DNA of 64,000 bases from Gorsachius magnificus. Taxonomy: Eukaryota > Chordata > Aves > Pelecaniformes > Ardeidae. Below the pieces are notes generated by a model, which ran no database searches, had not been told where the DNA came from, and saw only the letters and a list, made by a program, of their open reading frames with translations. Of this stretch, positions 58,901 through 64,000 are shown piece after piece. The stretch is from contig CM067084.1 of the NCBI GenBank assembly GCA_034008185.1, positions 43,165,099 to 43,229,098 of the forward strand, read 5' to 3'. The position numbers and the translations under genes are program-made. The stretch's first letter is position 1. Each line of letters opens with the position of its first letter.

Positions 58901-60060
58901 CATCCACTAGGTTGCTGTGCTCTCACTCAATATAGACAGGAGCAGTGTCCACTGAAGTGTGCATCTGTAGAAAAAATATATTTATTGTAATCATAATTAA
59001 TGACCTTTTAGAATGTTCTAATTCTTCTGTTCCTCCTTTGCCTTGTTTTACTTTAAAAATCCACTTTCATGAGTTGAAAACCATAACTGAAACTGAAAAC
59101 TGGGCTTCTCTGATATGTTTCTTCTCAAGCAATTCTTTTACTATTCATAAAAATCTTCACAGAAAATCTTACAATGGAATGAAATGGTTGGGGTTTATCA
59201 AACCTAGATAAAAATTTGATTCTGAATTAAACCCCCAGGGTTTGTGAAGACTGAAGCACAATTCACTTACACACTATTCCATTTGCCTTAGGGAAGCTCT
59301 GTTTGTATCTGTACAAGTGTTGTCCTGTATCTTCAGTGAGCATGTCAGATGGCTGTTTAGAAGATGAGACTTTTTCTCCGGAAGAAGTTTAATAAGATAT
59401 AAGTTCAGTTAGAGAAAAGCTGAATATAGCCTGAAGAGTCACTCACCTTAAAATAAAGTATTTCAACAAACAGCCACTACAGCCCAGACAAGTCAAAACT
59501 TATCAGCACATATAACTCAGTGCTATAAAAAGTTCTCTCCCCAAACACTTCTCACAAAATTGTTTATTTTGATTAGTCAGCTAATTATAGTCTAGATACT
59601 GTGTTATTACTATTGATTAAGAATTTTCAATTGAGACAGAATATTTCTAGTTTGAAAAATACTGATTTCTCGAAATAGAGCTTTACAGAAACTGTTTCAA
59701 TGTTGTGTTAATGAAATGCTGGCAGGCTTGGGTGGAATATTGCCCAGTGTCCTTTCTATTCTGTCAGCCATGATCAGTTTTCTAATGCTGATGGGAACTG
59801 AAGGTGGGGTCTCGTATTCTAATTTTCAAAACTTCTCTGAACATCTCCCCCACAGAACTGGCAGAGATTTTTTCCTGCTTTCTGCAACTTAAAGTTCCTT
59901 TTATGCTTTGAAAAAGCAATAGCATCTTTTCAGAGCTTTGGAATTTTCTGAGAGACAGGAATGGTGATGTTCAACCAGCTGTGTTCATTTACATGAGATA
60001 CATGGATTAAGAATTTTTTTCCTTTTTATTCAATCTATCCAGAAACAACACTATAATAAT
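55902..60060. other. Intergenic or intron 1, nothing recognised
   Basis: AT-rich. Apart from the T/G tract at 58229-58260 I see no feature; the open frames present are short and without similarity I recognise. Confidence 0.5.
58229..58260. repeat. T-run followed by G-rich tract (GGGGGGGGGG TT GGGGGG T GGG)
   Basis: A T-run of about 10 followed by G10, TT, G6, T, GGG, TTT. The plus strand meets a G-quadruplex-forming pattern. It is a simple-sequence feature. Confidence 0.75.
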
Positions 60061-60699
60061 TCAGTATAAGACTTTCTTTAAGGAACAACAGGGTTGAGCT
60101 TCAGGGTGATGATGGGAGTGGCAGGATTCATGCCACATAATGACAGAACCCAGTATTCCTAATGCATGCACTGAAGCATATTCCTTACTGAATAAGTCAG
60201 AGAAAATAATGTGAAGGTTAAAAAACAGTGCTGCTAGCCTTTCTTGTTTCCACCAAAATTGTCCTGGTCCACTACACATCCATGCATTCTCTTTCATCGA
60301 CAGGAAGCGGTGTTTAAACTTTCCCTCAGACACATGCTTTGCCTTTGCTTGGTCTTCCTTATTCCACATATCCAGCACCCCCTTAATTATCATCTGAGTC
60401 TTATAAGTTTCATATAAACAAATGGAAATATGCTGGGTGAAGGGAAGACCATGACTGAATGCGTTCTGGTCTTTATTACAAGCAAGACACTGAATCTGAA
60501 CAAATGCATTTGTGCTCACATTTTGATTACAGATGAAAATTTGAGTACACTTACATCCAAAGCTCTGTGTGCAGGAACAGCAAAAATAGTTGAAGACAGA
60601 TATGTTCTTAGAGTTCATTTGCACAGTGTTAGAATTTTGGGGTAAGTTTTGGAGGCAAAATTTTAATGCATATATGGAGAAACTGCTTGCAAATAGCAT
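60061..60699 (-). other. Unexplained 212-codon open reading frame
   Basis: The longest open frame outside the transposons, on the GLRA3 strand. The predicted product is Cys- and His-rich in parts (FCCSCTQSFGCKCTQIFIC, then CLACNKDQ; near the C-terminus MWHESCHSHHHPEAQPCC). It has a more polar middle with DMWNKEDQAKAKHVSEGKF and MKENAWMCSGPGQFWWKQ. I recognise no domain. Minus-strand sequence just upstream of codon ~48 is pyrimidine-rich and ends CACACAG, a possible splice acceptor, so the C-terminal ~165 codons could be an exon. It may equally be chance or a decayed repeat or retrocopy; low confidence that it is coding. Confidence 0.2.
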
Positions 60700-63600
60700 T
60701 TTTAATTCCAGTTCTCTACTGTATTGTACTTTTTGTAATCACGGATTACTGTCTCAAGTGGGTGCAGTCACTTTGTGTAGTAAAAAAATTGCACTATCCA
60801 ATCTTCACTGTGCAAGGACTGAAGGAAAAGGGAAGATAGTTTAGTTTAACTCTTGCAAATTAAGAGTTAAAGCAAACTCTGATAAATCTTGCACACTCTG
60901 ATAAATCTGCTCCCTTTTTTTTTCCAAAAAAAAAAGTAAGTTTGCATAAAGCATTCTTTCTGATAAAATAAAGCAACGAAAAAAAACACTATGGATTTAA
61001 AAAAAATAAACCAACAACTTTTATGGGATGTAGTTCAGATGTGATGCTGAAATCTGCCCACTTTGATTTTAGTTCTAATACTGCTGAGTCAGAGGTAATG
61101 GATCTGACCAGACAGCATCAGGAAAAACATCGCTGAGGTGCTCATCCCTTCATGGAGGCATTATATAGATGCTTAGGCACAGAATTAACATTTACCTTAG
61201 AATACTGTAGTCAGTCATAATATAGCTGTGTGAAGTCAGTGCTTTTGTCAGGAATGAATTCAAAATTTTTATTTTTTCCCTTCAAAACATGAAAAGTTTT
61301 ATCCTACTTTTGCCATCAAGTTTGTGACATTTATTTTATTTATCTAGTAGGGCACCCTTAGCCAGCAGATATGTTGCTCACAAAACTGGAAGTTTAGTTG
61401 GTCCCTGCAGATGAATACGTCTTAGTTTACATATGCCCAGAGCGTGGACATTCCTGTGCATTCCTGAATTTAACAGATGACAGTGCCATTCTGAAAACTT
61501 TATGAAATTAAAAGCCTTAGTGGGAAAAAATCTAAAGATCTTTTTAATAATCAATGCCCACTGTATCCTGGAACATTATACACCTCCTTTTCACACAAAA
61601 GTCCCTAAGCTCTTCAGTCACGCACTAAGATGTAAAGTAATAATAATTTAAAAAAAAAGAAAACAACCTTCTGAAAAACCATGCTGTATTTACCAGACAG
61701 TTCTGCTGAGTGGTTAGTTGTGAAATTAAAGTTAATTGTTGGTTAAAATTATGCAAATTTTTAAACTGCCAATTTTACAGAAAGTCGTCTTGGAAATTAT
61801 ATAATCTGGTACCTGTGGATCCACAGAAATGTTATTTTAGGATTACTTTAGGCTCATATTTTACCTTTCAAAATTCTGAAAGGGTAAAAAATTTATTTTA
61901 TACGAAACTGGAGATAAGTTCTAGACATAGTGGAGTTCTATGCAAACTGTACATAGTATGTGAAGCCTTAGGCAATGGTGAGTTGGGTAGGATATTCCTT
62001 TTTTTTTTTTTTATATCAAAGCCATTTTTATATATATATTATATCAGAGATGGAATGCAACAAAGGGCAAAATCTTAACACAGTAGGTTATGTAGCTATA
62101 ACTGTAGCTTGAATTTTAATCAGATAGAGGAAAAAAACTAGCTTGCTTTTTTAAATGTCATAGCTGTACTGATTTTGCTTATGATACCCTTCCTAGATTA
62201 GTTTTAGCTGTAAGAATCACATACAGGTTAACAGAAATTAAGTCAACCTCACAGTCTGAGATAATTTAGTACTCCTGTGTCTGCTTTCTACTCACCTTAT
62301 TGTTTCACTGAAACAGTCTCAGGGTAATCTGCTGGCTTGCTTTTTCCTATAACCATTGATCTGGATAAGCAGCCCCACTGCTTCTGCAGCTCCACTCTTT
62401 GAACAGCCCCTTCAGTGACCACATGATTATCTCAGGCCAGAGCCTTCTTGAACTTTTTTATGTTTTCTGTGGTCTCAAACTGTTTCCCTTAGAAACTGCA
62501 TTTCGCCAATATTTCATGTCACCAAATAGAAACTTCGGTAATGACAACGTTGCAGAAGACTGATCTTCCTTAGGGGAGTTCCTAGCTGGAAATACCCCCA
62601 ACACTCTACTGCAATGTACACCAGGTATTATTACCCTGTTTGCTGTTGAATAATGTTAGAGCAATTCATTATCTGTCTGGAAGAGTAATAACAAAATGCA
62701 TTCCTTTATACTTTTATAACAACATGCTGTCTATTTTTATACTATTTTCCCTTCATTCTTTTTACTCACACTGCTTAGCATTTGTATTGACACAGCATCT
62801 AAAGACATCAGTCAGGAAGGCTCATATTGTTTCAGAAGCCATAATAAATACTGGATTATAGTCTGCTAGAAAAAAGTAGTCTCAAAGATTCTCACCTTCA
62901 TTTCTCTTGATTTTAATGGGCAGAATGTTCTGCTTCCTGATGCTCTTCTCATTCTCCTGATTTGGTCCTGCATTCTTCTTACACATACTTTCTAGTTTTG
63001 TATTTCCTGATCTCTGAGATGTTCCCTTTCTGCTGGTAGTGGATACTCGTCCTCAAAAAGGTGCCTTTTACTTGATCTGTTCACTATGTCTACCTAGCAG
63101 TGAAAGAAAACCTACTCCTTTTTAGTTTTTATCTCCTTTTATTGATCCTTCCAATAAACATCATGAAGATCAGTAGGAAAAGCAATAAAAAGGAGAAGAT
63201 GCAACACCAGGCAGAAGGGCTCTTCATTGTTCATTACTTGAGAAAAGCTGATTTGAGGCAATCATTCCCTATAGGTATTATTACGTAATACTCAGTAAGG
63301 TCATTTGAAGCTCGAATTCTAAATCTGTTAAAATAAGAAGCTCTAATCTTATAAAAATTTTCATTTTTTCTAATTGTCATGATTCCTAGGATGTCTGGAC
63401 AAGATTAATCTGATAGAGGAGCTATTATGTTTTTCATCATACAGAACTACAACACTTAGCTCACAATATTACTCGCTTTCAGTTGTTAGCATCAATTGGC
63501 TAAGAATGAATTAAGAGAGGTTGAAAAGTAAGAAAATGTCACTAGCACAGTAAGAATTGAAAGATTTACATTTTTAATTGAAATTTCTTTGTTATTTAAT

Positions 63601-64000
63601 TTTCTTACAGTTTTTAACATTATGAATTCAAAAAACTAAACATTATTCTTTCTCAACATTAGTCACAAAAATAACTGGGTTTTTTTATAGAAATAAAGAA
63701 TGGATGGTAAAAGTTCTGATCAAATTTGTGCTCATGACAAAACTCATATTTGGTTCAAAGGGATTTCATTGTTTTCACTGGTATAGTTGAAATACGAGAG
63801 AATATGAATTGCATATTCTTGGTCACAAAAAAAACCCCACTTCCTTTTTGTCTGAATTTTGGAAGGTCCCATGCCTGCCTATGGGTACATTCTGCAAGGG
63901 AAGCCTGATGCTCTCAGCCTGACATTTTATAAGGAACCTGAGCACATTTCTTTTATCCCAGGGGTTTGGCTACTCAGGCTCAGTGCCAGCTCCAATAATG
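60700..64000. other. Terminal stretch, nothing recognised
   Basis: AT-rich sequence with A-runs near 60922 and 61650 and short TA-rich tracts. No exon, RNA gene or transposon identified; GLRA3 exon 1 was looked for on the minus strand and not found. Confidence 0.5.

Noticed and set aside
46636..64000. GLRA3 exon 1 and promoter
   Set aside because: Candidate donors (for example reverse complement of GACTTACCCAGC near 51754) give no signal-peptide reading like the family; no CpG-island promoter is evident. Presumed right of the window.

Overview
This window is vertebrate nuclear DNA, almost certainly from a non-galliform (neoavian) bird. The evidence is widely spaced short exons with canonical GT-AG borders in AT-rich introns, several CR1 LINE copies of two subfamilies (the two copies with readable ends carry avian ATTCTRTG-type 3' tails), and two solo LTRs that I recall as a family common in Neoaves. 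I see no sign of prokaryotic organisation.

The only host gene I can support is the glycine receptor alpha-3 subunit gene, GLRA3, on the minus strand. Four consecutive coding exons are present, numbered by the mammalian gene: exon 2 (46508-46635, 128 bp), exon 3 (39963-40030, 68 bp), exon 4 (18181-18404, 224 bp) and exon 5 (13509-13591, 83 bp). They join in frame into the start of the mature protein and the first part of the extracellular ligand-binding domain, through the Cys-loop. Exon 1 (signal peptide, 5' UTR) should lie right of 46635 and exon 6 onward (rest of the ligand-binding domain, four membrane helices) left of 13509. I could not find either in the window, so both probably lie outside it.

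Layout, left to right. 1-13508 is intron 5 sequence with a short CR1 (4386-4684) and a 1.4 kb CR1 whose reverse-transcriptase frame is open (6401-7814). Intron 4 (13592-18180) holds a second, nearly matching CR1 (15694-17423) that has lost its 3' end. Intron 3 (18405-39962, 21.6 kb) holds a MIR relic, a C-rich tract, a CR1-clade relic, a solo LTR with a perfect 5-bp target duplication, a long hairpin at 29585-29657, and two CR1 fragments. Intron 2 (40031-46507) holds an old LINE relic traced by five colinear protein patches. Right of exon 2 are a TA microsatellite, a tRNA-derived SINE head with Pol III A and B boxes, another LINE relic, a second solo LTR, an internally deleted CR1, a G-run and an unexplained 212-codon open frame (60061-60699).

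There is no multi-gene system here. The best leads are the 73-bp hairpin, the unexplained 212-codon frame, the GLRA3 amino-acid changes at conserved positions, and the mosaic similarity and odd 3' truncation of the twin CR1 copies. Long stretches between features are ordinary AT-rich intron in which I see nothing functional.
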